Source: Comamonas composti DSM 21721
Lineage (GTDB): Bacteria > Pseudomonadota > Gammaproteobacteria > Burkholderiales > Burkholderiaceae_C
Reading direction: 5' to 3'
Length of the DNA stretch: 64,000 bases
Assembly (NCBI RefSeq): GCF_000429845.1
Contig: NZ_AUCQ01000015.1
Location: forward strand, 59,827-123,826
Part shown: positions 45,893 through 57,070 of the stretch, piece by piece
Numbering within the stretch: position 1 is the first letter of the stretch
Layout: the number at the start of each line of letters is the position of its first letter
Notes under the pieces: model-generated
The model's input: only the letters and a program-made list of their open reading frames with translations
The model's database searches: none
What the model was told of the DNA's origin: nothing
Position numbers and translations under genes: made by a program

Positions 45893-47425
45893 TTACAAAG
45901 GAATGTTCCCGTGCTTGCGCCAGGGGTTCTCCAGTTGCTTGTTCTTCAGCATTTCCAGAGAACGGCAGATGCGCTTGCGCGTTTCGTGCGGCAGGATGAC
46001 GTCGTCGATAAAGCCGCGTGCGCCGGCCACAAAGGGGTTGGCAAAGCGCTCCTTGTATTCCGCTTCACGCGCGGCCAGCTTGACGGGGTCGTTTTTGTCT
46101 TCGCGGAAGATGATTTCCACAGCACCCTTGGCGCCCATCACGGCGATCTCGGCCTGGGGCCAGGCCAGGTTGACGTCACCGCGCAAATGCTTGGAGGCCA
46201 TCACGTCATAGGCGCCGCCATAGGCCTTGCGGGTGATGACGGTGATCTTGGGCACGGTGCACTCGGCATAGGCGTAGAGCAGCTTGGCGCCATGTTTGAT
46301 GATGCCGCCGTACTCCTGCGAGGTCCCGGGCATGAAGCCGGGCACGTCCACAAAGGTGACCACGGGGATGTTGAAGGCATCGCAAAAACGCACAAAGCGC
46401 GCGGCCTTGATGGAGCTCTTGATGTCCAGGCAGCCCGCCAGCACCAGGGGCTGGTTGGCCACAATGCCCACGGTCTGGCCGGCCATGCGCGCAAAGCCGA
46501 TCAGAATGTTCTTGGCGTAGTCGGGCTGCAGCTCGAAGAAGTCGCCGTCGTCCACGGTCTTGAGAATCAGCTCCTTCATGTCATAGGGCTTGTTGGGATT
46601 CTCGGGCACCAGGGTATCGAGCGACAGATCGGCGCGGTGTGCCGGGTCGGTGGACTCGCGCACAGGTGCTTTTTCGCGGTTGTTCAGCGGCAGGTAGTTG
46701 TAGAGGCGGCGCAGCATCATCAGCGCCTCGACATCGTTGTCAAAGGCCATATCGGCCACGCCACTCTTGCTGGTGTGGGTCACGGCACCGCCCAGCTCTT
46801 CGGCCGTCACCTCTTCGTGGGTCACAGTCTTCACCACTTCGGGGCCGGTCACGAACATATAGCTGCTGTCCTTGACCATGAAGATGAAGTCGGTCATGGC
46901 CGGCGAGTACACGGCGCCACCGGCGCAGGGGCCCATGATCATGGAGATCTGCGGCACCACGCCCGAGGCCAGCACGTTCTTCTGGAACACATCGGCATAG
47001 CCACCCAGGGAGGCCACACCTTCCTGGATGCGGGCACCGCCCGAGTCGTTCAGGCCGATCACGGGAGCGCCCACCTTCATGGCCTGGTCCATGACCTTGC
47101 AGATCTTCTCGGCATGGGTTTCCGACAGCGCGCCGCCGAACACCGTGAAGTCCTGGCTGAAGACAAACACCAGGCGGCCATTGATCATGCCGTAGCCGGT
47201 GACCACGCCGTCACCGGGGATCTTGCTGCCTTCCATGCCGAAGTCCGTGCAGCGATGCTCCACGAACATGTCCCACTCCTCGAATGTGCCGTCGTCCAGC
47301 AGCAGTTCGATGCGCTCGCGCGCCGTGAGCTTGCCCTTTTTGTGCTGGGCATCGATGCGTTTTTGCCCGCCGCCAAGGCGCGCAAGTTCGCGCTTGGCTT
47401 GCAACTGACTCAGAATGTCTTGCAT
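45893..47425 (-). CDS. pccB: Propionyl-CoA carboxylase, carboxyltransferase subunit
   Basis: Transfers CO2 from carboxybiotin to propionyl-CoA, forming methylmalonyl-CoA. The 510 residues have the crotonase-like double fold with [23 protein letters not shown] near the start, [37 protein letters not shown], and [28 protein letters not shown] in the second half. Asp in [14 protein letters not shown] context fits a propionyl rather than acetyl enzyme. AGAGGA precedes the ATG. It is followed by pccA. Confidence 0.95.
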   Translation of the reverse strand: MQDILSQLQAKRELARLGGGQKRIDAQHKKGKLTARERIELLLDDGTFEEWDMFVEHRCTDFGMEGSKIPGDGVVTGYGMINGRLVFVFSQDFTVFGGALSETHAEKICKVMDQAMKVGAPVIGLNDSGGARIQEGVASLGGYADVFQKNVLASGVVPQISMIMGPCAGGAVYSPAMTDFIFMVKDSSYMFVTGPEVVKTVTHEEVTAEELGGAVTHTSKSGVADMAFDNDVEALMMLRRLYNYLPLNNREKAPVRESTDPAHRADLSLDTLVPENPNKPYDMKELILKTVDDGDFFELQPDYAKNILIGFARMAGQTVGIVANQPLVLAGCLDIKSSIKAARFVRFCDAFNIPVVTFVDVPGFMPGTSQEYGGIIKHGAKLLYAYAECTVPKITVITRKAYGGAYDVMASKHLRGDVNLAWPQAEIAVMGAKGAVEIIFREDKNDPVKLAAREAEYKERFANPFVAGARGFIDDVILPHETRKRICRSLEMLKNKQLENPWRKHGNIPL

Positions 47426-47472
47426 GACTGTCCTCTACCGCTGTCGTTGTTTGTCTCAGTGATTGCTATTGT

Positions 47473-48495
47473 TCAATGAGCTGCTGGCACAGACTGGGTC
47501 TGCGCTAGCAGCAGATTTCTTGCTGCAGTGCTGGCCGCCACCCGGCCTGCAGCGACCTCGACCTGCAGTTCGGGCAGCAGGGCCTGAACCTGCGGGTGCT
47601 GGCGAAAGGCCTGCTTGAGCCCGGCGTCGATGCGCTCCCACATCCAGGCCAGAGACTGCCTCTCGCGCCTGGCCTGCAGCCGGCCGTTGTCGGTCTGCAG
47701 CTGGCGATAGTCGCGCACCGCGTTCCAGAAGCCATCCACGCCCTGGCTTTTCAAGGCACTGATCTGCAGCACCCGGGGCTGCCACAGTGCACCATGCGCG
47801 GCATGATCGGGGTTGCCATGCATGCCCAGCAGCCTGAGGCTGGACGTGATCTGTGCCTGGGCACGCGTGGCCGCATGAGCGTCGATATCGGCCTTGTTGA
47901 TGACCACCAGGTCGGCCAACTCCATCACGCCTTTCTTGATGGCCTGCAGATCGTCGCCGGCATTGGGCAGCTGCAGCACGCAGAACATGTCGGTCATGCC
48001 ATGCACGGCAATCTCGCTCTGGCCCACACCCACGGTCTCGACAATGACCACGTCATAGCCAGCGGCCTCGCAGACCAGCATGGCCTCGCGCGTCTTCTCG
48101 GCCACGCCGCCCAGCGTGCCGCTGGAAGGGCTGGGGCGGATATAGGCGGCCTCGTTCACGGAAAGCTGCTCCATGCGCGTCTTGTCGCCCAGGATGGAGC
48201 CGCCCGAGACCGTGGAGGACGGGTCGATGGCCAGCACCGCCACCTTGAACCCCTGAGCTATGAGATACAGCCCCAAGGCTTCGATGAAGGTGGACTTGCC
48301 CACGCCCGGCACGCCGCTGATGCCCAGCCTCAAGGCCTGGCCGGTATGCGGCAGCAAGGCCGTGAGAAGCTCGTCGCCCTGGGCACGATGATCGGCCCGC
48401 GTGGATTCCAGCAAGGTAATGGCCTTGGCCATGGCGCGACGGCGCTGGGCCGGGGCGCCATGCAGTATGCCTTGCAGCATTTGCTCAGGTGTCAC
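47473..48495 (-). CDS. meaB: Methylmalonyl-CoA mutase chaperone GTPase
   Basis: MeaB/ArgK G protein of 340 residues that protects and reloads the B12 of methylmalonyl-CoA mutase. The P-loop GVPGVGKS is at 61-68, followed by DPSSTVSGGSILGDKTRM, the ETVGVGQSE switch and NKAD. It starts at GTG 48495, only 20 bases after the mutase stop, and AAAGGCG lies upstream; ATG 48480 is the alternative. The last 13 codons are formed by a family B repeat, giving the tail NLLLAQTQSVPAAH. Confidence 0.94.
   Translation of the reverse strand: MTPEQMLQGILHGAPAQRRRAMAKAITLLESTRADHRAQGDELLTALLPHTGQALRLGISGVPGVGKSTFIEALGLYLIAQGFKVAVLAIDPSSTVSGGSILGDKTRMEQLSVNEAAYIRPSPSSGTLGGVAEKTREAMLVCEAAGYDVVIVETVGVGQSEIAVHGMTDMFCVLQLPNAGDDLQAIKKGVMELADLVVINKADIDAHAATRAQAQITSSLRLLGMHGNPDHAAHGALWQPRVLQISALKSQGVDGFWNAVRDYRQLQTDNGRLQARRERQSLAWMWERIDAGLKQAFRQHPQVQALLPELQVEVAAGRVAASTAARNLLLAQTQSVPAAH
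47478..47519. repeat. Family B palindrome forming the 3' end of meaB
   Basis: GAGCTGCTGGCACAGAC and GTCTGCGCTAGCAGC pair closely around a short loop, followed by AGATTT. The stop codon of meaB lies at its left edge (47473-47475). Confidence 0.6.
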
Positions 48496-48515
48496 CGCAA
48501 ATCGCCTTTACCCGT

Positions 48516-50693
<2,178 letters not shown>

Positions 50694-50795
50694 GATGTCA
50701 GGCTGGTGAATATTGTCCCTGGCTTGGAACAGGCCGCAGTGTACATCATTCATAATTATTGATTCAAAATATCCTGCCCTTAGAATGCAGTCGCC

Positions 50796-51431
50796 ATGTC
50801 GACCAACACCCTCACCCCCCGCGCTCTCTATGAACAAGTGGCCGAACAGCTGCGCCACCGTATCTTTGCGCATGAGCTGGCTCCCGGTGACTGGATAGAC
50901 GAACTCAAGATCGCCGAGGAATACGGCATCAGCCGCACACCGCTGCGCGAAGCGCTCAAGGTGCTGGCTGCCGAAGGCCTGGTGACCATGAAAGTGCGCC
51001 GCGGCGCCTATGTGACCGAGGTTTCGCCCAAGGATATTGCCGACGTCTATCACCTGCTGGGCCTGCTCGAATCCGATGCTGCCTGCGTGGTTGCCGAAAG
51101 AGCCGACGAACAACAGCTTGCCGCCCTGCTCCACACCCATGAGCAGCTCAAGGCCCAGACCCATGATGCCGAGCGCTTTTTTGCGCTCAATGAAAGCTTT
51201 CACATGCAGATGCTGGAGCTGGCCGACAACCGCTGGCGCAATCAGCTGGTCGCCGATCTGCGCAAGGTCATGAAGCTCAACCGCCACAAGTCCCTGTTCA
51301 AGCATGGGCGCATCGAGGATTCACTGCAAGAACATGAAGTCGTCATGCAGGCCTTGCTGGCCCATGACGGAGCAGCTGCCGCACGCGCCATGCGCGAACA
51401 CTTCAACAAAGGGCTGGCCGCCGCCGGCTAG
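50796..51431 (+). CDS. GntR-family (FCD) transcriptional regulator
   Basis: A 211-residue regulator. The winged helix (about 10-75) has [50 protein letters not shown] in successive blocks and is followed by an FCD ligand domain with metal-binding His residues ([15 protein letters not shown], and the last segment [10 protein letters not shown]). It is divergent from the mutase gene over a 102-base region containing AT-rich ATAATTATTGAT, so control of the methylmalonyl operon is likely. The effector is unknown. Confidence 0.92.
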   Translation: MSTNTLTPRALYEQVAEQLRHRIFAHELAPGDWIDELKIAEEYGISRTPLREALKVLAAEGLVTMKVRRGAYVTEVSPKDIADVYHLLGLLESDAACVVAERADEQQLAALLHTHEQLKAQTHDAERFFALNESFHMQMLELADNRWRNQLVADLRKVMKLNRHKSLFKHGRIEDSLQEHEVVMQALLAHDGAAAARAMREHFNKGLAAAG

Positions 51432-51508
51432 TCATGCCCGGCGCATCTTGCGCGCCCAGAGTGTTTGAGCCGCATCCAGGCTTGCATGAGGTAAGCTTGC
51501 CCGCGCTT

Positions 51509-52102
51509 ATGTCCCAGACCCTGAGCTGTGCCGTGCACAGCGAACTCATCATCAAGAAAAGCCGCTTCATCGGCTGCGTTCAGCCCATGAGTGACCGCGC
51601 CAGCGCCCAGGCAGTGGTCGATGAACTTCGCCGCGCCCATCCCGGGGCAGCCCATGTGTGCTGGGCCTTGCTCGCGGGAGGCCAGTCTGCAGCCGTGGAC
51701 GATGGCGAGCCTGGCGGCACGGCGGGCCGGCCCATGCTCGATGTGCTGCGCCATCAGGATCTTGAGGGCGTGCTGGCCACCGTGGTGCGCTACTTTGGCG
51801 GCGTCAAGCTGGGCGCAGGCGGCCTGGTACGCGCCTATACCGATGCCGTGGCCCAGGCCTTGCTCACGGCAGAGAAAGTGAGGCTGCAGCGCATGCAGGT
51901 CTTGCGCTGCAGCGTGCCCTATGCGCTTGAGGGCCTGGTGCGCCGCGAGATCGAGGCCGCCGGCGCCGAATTGCTCGAAGTGGAACACGCCAGTCTCGTG
52001 GATTTGAGTCTGCGCCTGCCCGAAGCCCAGGCCGAGGCCTTCAAGAGCCGGCTCAACGATGCAGGCCAGGGCCGCGTGGGCTGGATCGAGGTCTATGCGT
52101 AA
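51509..52102 (+). CDS. YigZ/IMPACT-family protein
   Basis: A 197-residue protein with the N-terminal UPF0029/IMPACT domain: KKSRFIGCVQPMSD, AHPGAAHVCWALL, DDGEPGGTAGRPMLDVLRH and VVRYFGGVKLGAGGLVRAY, all characteristic. A DUF1949-like C-terminal ferredoxin-fold domain follows. The family has been linked to translation control in eukaryotes, but the bacterial role is unsettled. ATG 51509 matches the usual start MSQTL; the frame is open to 51434. A family A end starts inside its TAA stop. Confidence 0.92.
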   Translation: MSQTLSCAVHSELIIKKSRFIGCVQPMSDRASAQAVVDELRRAHPGAAHVCWALLAGGQSAAVDDGEPGGTAGRPMLDVLRHQDLEGVLATVVRYFGGVKLGAGGLVRAYTDAVAQALLTAEKVRLQRMQVLRCSVPYALEGLVRREIEAAGAELLEVEHASLVDLSLRLPEAQAEAFKSRLNDAGQGRVGWIEVYA

Positions 52103-52119
52103 GAACGTGTTTACGATCT
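52102..52119. repeat. Family A end on the stop codon of the YigZ-like gene
   Basis: TAAGAACGTGTTTACGATCT begins with the stop codon (52100-52102) and continues as an exact family A end of 18 bases. No second end follows before the LysR gene. Confidence 0.7.
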
Positions 52120-52139
52120 AAGGCCCTCGGCCGATAGCC

Positions 52140-53039
52140 TCAGCGCTCGGGCATGAGCTCGCTGCGCATGGCCTGCACTGCTTCGCGCAGAAAGCCCCAG
52201 GTGACTTCTATGCGCGGCACCTGACGCGCATCGGAGGGCATGCTCATCCAGAAGGTGCGTGTAAACCGTGCTTCGGCAGGCAGTACGCGGCTGAGCACGG
52301 GGTCCTTGTCGGCAATAAAGGCCGGCAGCACGGCCAGACCGGCCCCTGCACGCACAGCCTCGTACTGGGCCGTGATGCTGGTGCTGCGAAACACGAAGCG
52401 CTCGGGCTGAAACACGGTGGACAGCAGTTGCAGCTCGCGCGTGAACAGCAGGTCATCCACATAGTGGATGAAGCTGTGGTGACGCAGATCCTCGGTGCTC
52501 GCCACCAGGGGCTTGCGCGCCAGATACTCGCGCTGGCCGTAGAGGAAAAGCCGGTAATCGGCGAGCTTGGTGAGCACGGCCGATCCGCGCGTGGGCCGCT
52601 CCAGCGAGATCACGATATCCGCCTCGCGTCGCGACAGGTGCAGCAGCCTTGGCAGGGCCAGCAGGTCAATGCTCAGCAACGGATAGCGCTGGGTCAGCTG
52701 CGCAAGACGGGGCGCCAGCATTTGCGTCCCGAAGCCTTCGGTCGCCCCCACGCGCACCAGCCCGGCCGGCCCCTGAGCGCCACCAGCCGAAAGCGGCATG
52801 CGCTCCAGCCCGTCGACGGCCTGCTGCATGGCTTCGGCCACATGCAGCAGTTGACGCCCGCCCTCGGTCAAGCGCCACTGGCCTACTTCGCGCGCAAACA
52901 GCACCGCACCCAATTGCTTCTCCAGCGCCTGTATGCGCCGCGATACCGTGGTGTGCTCCACCCCCAGCCTTCTGGCGGCTGCGGCCATGCTGCCGCTGCG
53001 CGCCAGCTCCGCAAAGAAACGCAGATGATCCCAGTCCAT
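52140..53039 (-). CDS. LysR-family transcriptional regulator
   Basis: A 299-residue regulator with an N-terminal winged helix (DWDHLRFFAELARSGSMAAAARRLGVEHTTVSRRIQALE in blocks) and a substrate-binding-type effector domain from about residue 90. ATG 53039 begins this conserved stretch and has GAAGAGGG upstream; the frame is open to 53075. The DNA-binding pattern HTTVSRRI is that of a LysR subgroup that often controls single genes. No target is adjacent apart from a MarR gene on the same strand. Confidence 0.92.
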   Translation of the reverse strand: MDWDHLRFFAELARSGSMAAAARRLGVEHTTVSRRIQALEKQLGAVLFAREVGQWRLTEGGRQLLHVAEAMQQAVDGLERMPLSAGGAQGPAGLVRVGATEGFGTQMLAPRLAQLTQRYPLLSIDLLALPRLLHLSRREADIVISLERPTRGSAVLTKLADYRLFLYGQREYLARKPLVASTEDLRHHSFIHYVDDLLFTRELQLLSTVFQPERFVFRSTSITAQYEAVRAGAGLAVLPAFIADKDPVLSRVLPAEARFTRTFWMSMPSDARQVPRIEVTWGFLREAVQAMRSELMPER

Positions 53040-53126
53040 GCCCTCTTCCGGAAAATGCTTCTTCAGCCCTGGCAAGCAGTCTTGCTTTCGCAGGCAGCGA
53101 TCATAAAAGCAGGCCGGCAGCCGGGC

Positions 53127-53648
53127 TCATGCCGCCTGTCCGCCAAAAGGGCCGCAAGGCCCTATGCTGAGCGCGCGCAAGGTGTGGATGCTGGGCGCCC
53201 GCGCAAGTTCGTCATTGGCGCCAATGAGGATATCCATCAGCTCCATGAATTGGGTGCGTTTGCCCGGGCCCAGCGGCGCAAGCATGCGTTCCTGGGCCCG
53301 CAGTACGCCGGGCCCGGCCTGTATCAGCACTCTCAGGCCTTCGGCCGTCAGGGACAGCTGGCGAACACGACGATCCCTGGGATTGCTCTTGCGCTCTATC
53401 AGCCCGCGTGACTCCAGACGGTTGAGCATGCTGGCCACGGTGGAGGTATCAAAGCCTATGTGCAAGGCAAGACGGCGCTGATCCAGGCCTTCATGGAGAT
53501 GCACGGTGGAGAGGGCCACATATTGCACAGGAGTGAGATTCAACTCCTGGGTTTCCTCCATGAAGAGGGCAACTGCGATTTGCTGCAGGCGGCGTATGCG
53601 ATGGCCTGGTAGTTTTTCTAATGCCGGAGGCTTGTAGTCTTTTGTCAT
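53127..53648 (-). CDS. MarR-family transcriptional regulator
   Basis: A 173-residue winged-helix regulator. The segment LTPVQYVALSTVHLHEGLDQRRLALHIGFDTSTVASMLNRLESRGLIERK in blocks and NPRDRRVRQLSLTAEG are typical of MarR proteins sensing aromatic compounds. ATG 53648 (MTKDYKPPALEKL) is chosen; an earlier in-frame start at 53744 lacks similarity. It is the same strand as the LysR gene and lies opposite no target, so its regulon is unknown. Confidence 0.9.
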   Translation of the reverse strand: MTKDYKPPALEKLPGHRIRRLQQIAVALFMEETQELNLTPVQYVALSTVHLHEGLDQRRLALHIGFDTSTVASMLNRLESRGLIERKSNPRDRRVRQLSLTAEGLRVLIQAGPGVLRAQERMLAPLGPGKRTQFMELMDILIGANDELARAPSIHTLRALSIGPCGPFGGQAA

Positions 53649-53787
53649 GCTCTTGTTGTTTTGCTGGCTGCCCGCCTCTACACCTTTCTGTGGAGACGCT
53701 TTGCGGGCGAGCCGCGATATTCGCATGAACAAGACCCCGGTCATGGCTGCATAGGGGTTTTCCTAGACAGTTCGCCCCGATAAAAAC

Positions 53788-53816
53788 AACAAAGGCCGCT
53801 TCAAGCGGCCTTTGTT
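53788..53816 (-). terminator. Terminator after typA region
   Basis: Arms AACAAAGGCCGCTT and AAGCGGCCTTTGTT are perfect over 14 bases. On the minus strand they are followed by TTTTTA, ending the typA transcript 53 bases after its stop. Confidence 0.92.
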
Positions 53817-53868
53817 TCAGCAATCAGGGACAGCGTGCAAAGCTCGCGCCCTTGATTGAGGCTGTTTT

Positions 53869-55698
53869 TTATGCGCCATCGCGCGAAGCACGCTTGCGCT
53901 CGTGCTCCTTGAGGTGGCGCTTGCGCACGCGCAGGCTGCTGGGCGTGATCTCGAGCAGCTCGTCGTCCTCGATGAACTCCACGCCGTATTCCAGCGAGAG
54001 CTCGATCGGGGGCGTGATCTTGATCGCATCTTCCTTGCCGCTCACGCGGAAGTTGGTCAGCTGCTTGGTACGCGTCGCGTTCACCACCAGATCGTTGTCG
54101 CGGCTGTGGATGCCGATGATCATGCCTTCGTACACAGGGTCGTTGGCCTTGACGAACATGCGGCCACGGTCATCGAGCTTGCCCAGGGCATAGGTGAAGA
54201 TTTCACCATCGTCCATGGAGATCAGCACACCGTTCTTGCGCCCGCCGATGTCGCCCTTGTGCGGCTCGTAGCTGTCGAAGATGTTGGAGATCAGGCCCGA
54301 GCCACGGGTGAGGTTCAGGAACTCGTTGGTGAAGCCGATCAGGCCTCGCGCGGGAATGCGGTATTCGAGGCGCACGCGGCCACGGCCATCGGGCTCCATG
54401 TTCACCAGTTCACCCTTGCGCTCGCCCAGGGCCTGCATCACGCCGCCCTGGTGGCCTTCTTCGATATCGGCCGTCACCAGCTCGATGGGCTCGCAGCGCT
54501 CGCCATCGATCTCGCGGAACACCACGCGCGGCTTGGATACGGCCAGCTCATAGCCTTCGCGGCGCATTTCTTCGAGCAAGATGGTCAGGTGCAACTCGCC
54601 ACGGCCCGAGACTTCGAAGATGCCATCTTCGCTGGTTTCCTTGACACGCAGGGCCACGTTGGAGCGCAGCTCCTTTTGCAGACGGTCCCAGATCTGGCGG
54701 CTGGTCACGAACTTGCCTTCGCGGCCCGCCAGCGGCGAGGTGTTCACGCAGAAGTTCATGGTCAGCGTGGGCTCGTCGATCTTCAGCATCGGCATCGGCT
54801 GGGGATTGGCCTGGTCGGTGATGGTTTCACCGATACCGATGTTTTCGATACCGCTGACCAGCACGATTTCCGAAGGACCGGCTTCGGTGGCCTGCACGCG
54901 GTCCAGGCCCTGGAAAGTGTGGACCTGGTTGATCTTGCCGGTATAGCTCTTGCCGTCCGGGCCGGCCATCACGGCCACTTGCTGACCAGGCTTGAGCGTG
55001 CCCTGGGTGATACGACCCACGGCAATACGGCCCACGAAAGTGGAGTAGTCCAGCGCAGAGACTTGCAGCTGCAGCGGCGCAGTGGCATCGCCCTTCACGG
55101 CAGGCACATGCTCCAGGATGGTGTTGAACAGGGCCGACATGTCGGGGCCCCACTGTGCACCGGGCTCGCCCTCTTCCTTGGAAGACCAGCCGTTGATACC
55201 CGAGGCGTAGACCACGGGAAAGTCGAGCTGCTCATCGGTGGCACCCAGCTTGTCGAACAGGTCGAAAGCGGCGTTGATCACCTTGTCGGGGTTGGCGCCG
55301 GGCTTGTCCACCTTGTTCACCACCACGATGGGGCGCAGACCCAGGGCCAGGGCCTTCTTGGTCACGAAACGCGTCTGGGGCATGGGGCCTTCTTGCGCGT
55401 CGATCAGCAGCACCACACCGTCCACCATGGACAGGGCGCGCTCCACTTCACCGCCGAAGTCCGCGTGGCCCGGTGTGTCGAGGATGTTGATGTGGGTACC
55501 GTTCCAGGAAACAGCGCAGTTCTTGGCCAGGATGGTGATGCCACGCTCGCGTTCGATGGCGTGGTTGTCCATGACCGTGTCCACGACTTTTTCGTGTTCG
55601 GCGAAAGTGCCGGAGGAGCGCAGCAGCTGGTCCACCATGGTGGTCTTGCCATGGTCAACGTGCGCGATGATGGCGATGTTGCGGATTTGTTTGCTCAT
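53869..55698 (-). CDS. typA: Ribosome-associated GTPase TypA/BipA
   Basis: Translational GTPase of 609 residues acting in ribosome assembly and stress. G1 is [13 protein letters not shown], switch [18 protein letters not shown]4 NKVDKPGA, followed by domains like EF-G III and V and the BipA C-terminal domain with [20 protein letters not shown]. Its ATG overlaps the truB stop by three bases, tying it to the nusA-infB operon. Length agrees with E. coli BipA (about 607). Confidence 0.97.
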   Translation of the reverse strand: MSKQIRNIAIIAHVDHGKTTMVDQLLRSSGTFAEHEKVVDTVMDNHAIERERGITILAKNCAVSWNGTHINILDTPGHADFGGEVERALSMVDGVVLLIDAQEGPMPQTRFVTKKALALGLRPIVVVNKVDKPGANPDKVINAAFDLFDKLGATDEQLDFPVVYASGINGWSSKEEGEPGAQWGPDMSALFNTILEHVPAVKGDATAPLQLQVSALDYSTFVGRIAVGRITQGTLKPGQQVAVMAGPDGKSYTGKINQVHTFQGLDRVQATEAGPSEIVLVSGIENIGIGETITDQANPQPMPMLKIDEPTLTMNFCVNTSPLAGREGKFVTSRQIWDRLQKELRSNVALRVKETSEDGIFEVSGRGELHLTILLEEMRREGYELAVSKPRVVFREIDGERCEPIELVTADIEEGHQGGVMQALGERKGELVNMEPDGRGRVRLEYRIPARGLIGFTNEFLNLTRGSGLISNIFDSYEPHKGDIGGRKNGVLISMDDGEIFTYALGKLDDRGRMFVKANDPVYEGMIIGIHSRDNDLVVNATRTKQLTNFRVSGKEDAIKITPPIELSLEYGVEFIEDDELLEITPSSLRVRKRHLKEHERKRASRDGA

Positions 55699-56687
55699 AA
55701 GTGTGTTTCCAATGCCGCTGCGTCGGTGCGCGGCGTGCCTTCCAAAATCTGTTGAATTTCCAGCGGACTGAGCAAGCGCTCGGGGATGAGTTCCCCTTGC
55801 TCCACACGGCCCACACCCAGCAAGGCCCTTGGGCGCTCACCATACACTGCCACGCTGGTTGCGTCAGCCCAGGCCCCTTTGCGCCTGAGGCCTTGCAGAA
55901 AGCGAGCCGTATCGTGCTCAGCCAGCATGACATTCACATGACCGGCCAGCAGAGTCTGCGCAGGCAGCACCTGGGCCAGGCGCTGCTCCTCGCTCATGGC
56001 TTCGAGCTGTGCCAGGGTGATGCAGCGCTCCACACCCAGGCCGCCCGTGTCCACGCGGCGCAGAGCACGCAGGTGCGCGCCGCAGCCCAGGGCCTGACCT
56101 ACATCCTCGGCCAGCGTGCGTATATAGGTGCCTTTGCTGCAGGTCACTACCATTTTGAGAGCTGGAAGCCCTTGCTCATCAAGCGTTAGCGTGAGACTCA
56201 ATGCATGAATCGTGACCTCGCGCGCCGGGCGCTCGATCTCGATGCCGGCGCGCGCATACTCATACAAGGCCTTGCCATCCTTCTTCAGTGCGCTGTACAT
56301 GGGCGGCACCTGCTGGATATCCCCGGTGAACCGTGCCTGCACGGCGGCCAGGCGCTCGGGCGTGATTGCGGCAAGATCGACCTCACGCTCGCACAGCACC
56401 TCGCCCTCGGCATCGGCCGTGGTCGTGGTCTGGCCCAGGCGGGCAATGGCTTCGTAGGTCTTGGCAGCTTCAAGCTGCAACTGGCTGAACTTGGTGGCTG
56501 CGCCAAAGCACAGCGGCAACACACCCGTGGCCAGAGGATCCAGGGTTCCGGTATGACCGGCCTTGAGGGCGCGCAGCAACCACTTCACTTTCTGCAAAGC
56601 ATCGTTGCTGGACAGGCCCAGCGGTTTATCAAGCAGCACCACCCCATGCACAGGGCGCCGCTGCACCCTTGTGCGTGGCGCGTTCAT
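55695..56687 (-). CDS. truB: tRNA pseudouridine-55 synthase
   Basis: Makes pseudouridine in the T loop of tRNAs. The 330 residues contain [24 protein letters not shown] and the catalytic Asp in [17 protein letters not shown], then YMARLGQTT-like [17 protein letters not shown], and the TruB C-terminal region with a PUA-like tail. Its stop overlaps the typA start and it begins five bases after rbfA's end. At about residues 164-180 the DNA resembles the family B repeat, still in frame. Confidence 0.96.
   Translation of the reverse strand: MNAPRTRVQRRPVHGVVLLDKPLGLSSNDALQKVKWLLRALKAGHTGTLDPLATGVLPLCFGAATKFSQLQLEAAKTYEAIARLGQTTTTADAEGEVLCEREVDLAAITPERLAAVQARFTGDIQQVPPMYSALKKDGKALYEYARAGIEIERPAREVTIHALSLTLTLDEQGLPALKMVVTCSKGTYIRTLAEDVGQALGCGAHLRALRRVDTGGLGVERCITLAQLEAMSEEQRLAQVLPAQTLLAGHVNVMLAEHDTARFLQGLRRKGAWADATSVAVYGERPRALLGVGRVEQGELIPERLLSPLEIQQILEGTPRTDAAALETHL
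56150..56200. repeat. Family B-like repeat inside truB
   Basis: CCATTTTGAGAGCTGGAAGC and CCTTGCTCATCAAGCGTTAGCGTGAG match the AGCT...GCTTG...CAAGCG pattern. It encodes the stretch [15 protein letters not shown]. Confidence 0.5.
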
Positions 56688-56692
56688 GGTGG

Positions 56693-57064
56693 CTACTCTT
56701 CCTTGCCGCGCGAGGAAACGGCCTTGGCAATCAAGGCGTTCATGTCGGCCGCGCGCTCGGTTGTGCGGTCGTAGATGAAATGCAGTGTAGGTACAGTATG
56801 GATGTGCAGACGCTTGAACAGGCCATTGCGCAAAAAGCCTGCGGCCTGGTTCAGCGCGTCCTCTGTCTGCTCGGCATCGCCTACGAGCACACTGAAGAAC
56901 ACCTTGGCGTGGGCATAGTCGGGAGTCACCTCCACGCTTTGCAGCGTGACCATGCCCACGCGCGGGTCCTTCAGCTCGCGGGCGATCAGCTCCGCCAGAT
57001 CGCGCTGGATCTGGTCAGAGACTTTGAAGCTGCGATTGGGTGCAGCAGGTTTGCGTGTAGCCAT
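56693..57064 (-). CDS. rbfA: 30S ribosome-binding factor A
   Basis: A 123-residue KH-like protein that matures the 30S subunit. It shows [50 protein letters not shown] in blocks and ends with the [18 protein letters not shown] stretch. It starts four to six bases after the infB stop and ends five bases before truB, as expected in this operon. Confidence 0.97.
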   Translation of the reverse strand: MATRKPAAPNRSFKVSDQIQRDLAELIARELKDPRVGMVTLQSVEVTPDYAHAKVFFSVLVGDAEQTEDALNQAAGFLRNGLFKRLHIHTVPTLHFIYDRTTERAADMNALIAKAVSSRGKEE

Positions 57065-57070
57065 GTGTGA

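Noticed and set aside
44069..47479. 1136-codon plus-strand ORF opposite pccA and pccB
   Set aside because: Both opposite genes are unmistakable by motif; the ORF crosses their junction and has the His/Ala/Gly composition of antisense frames.
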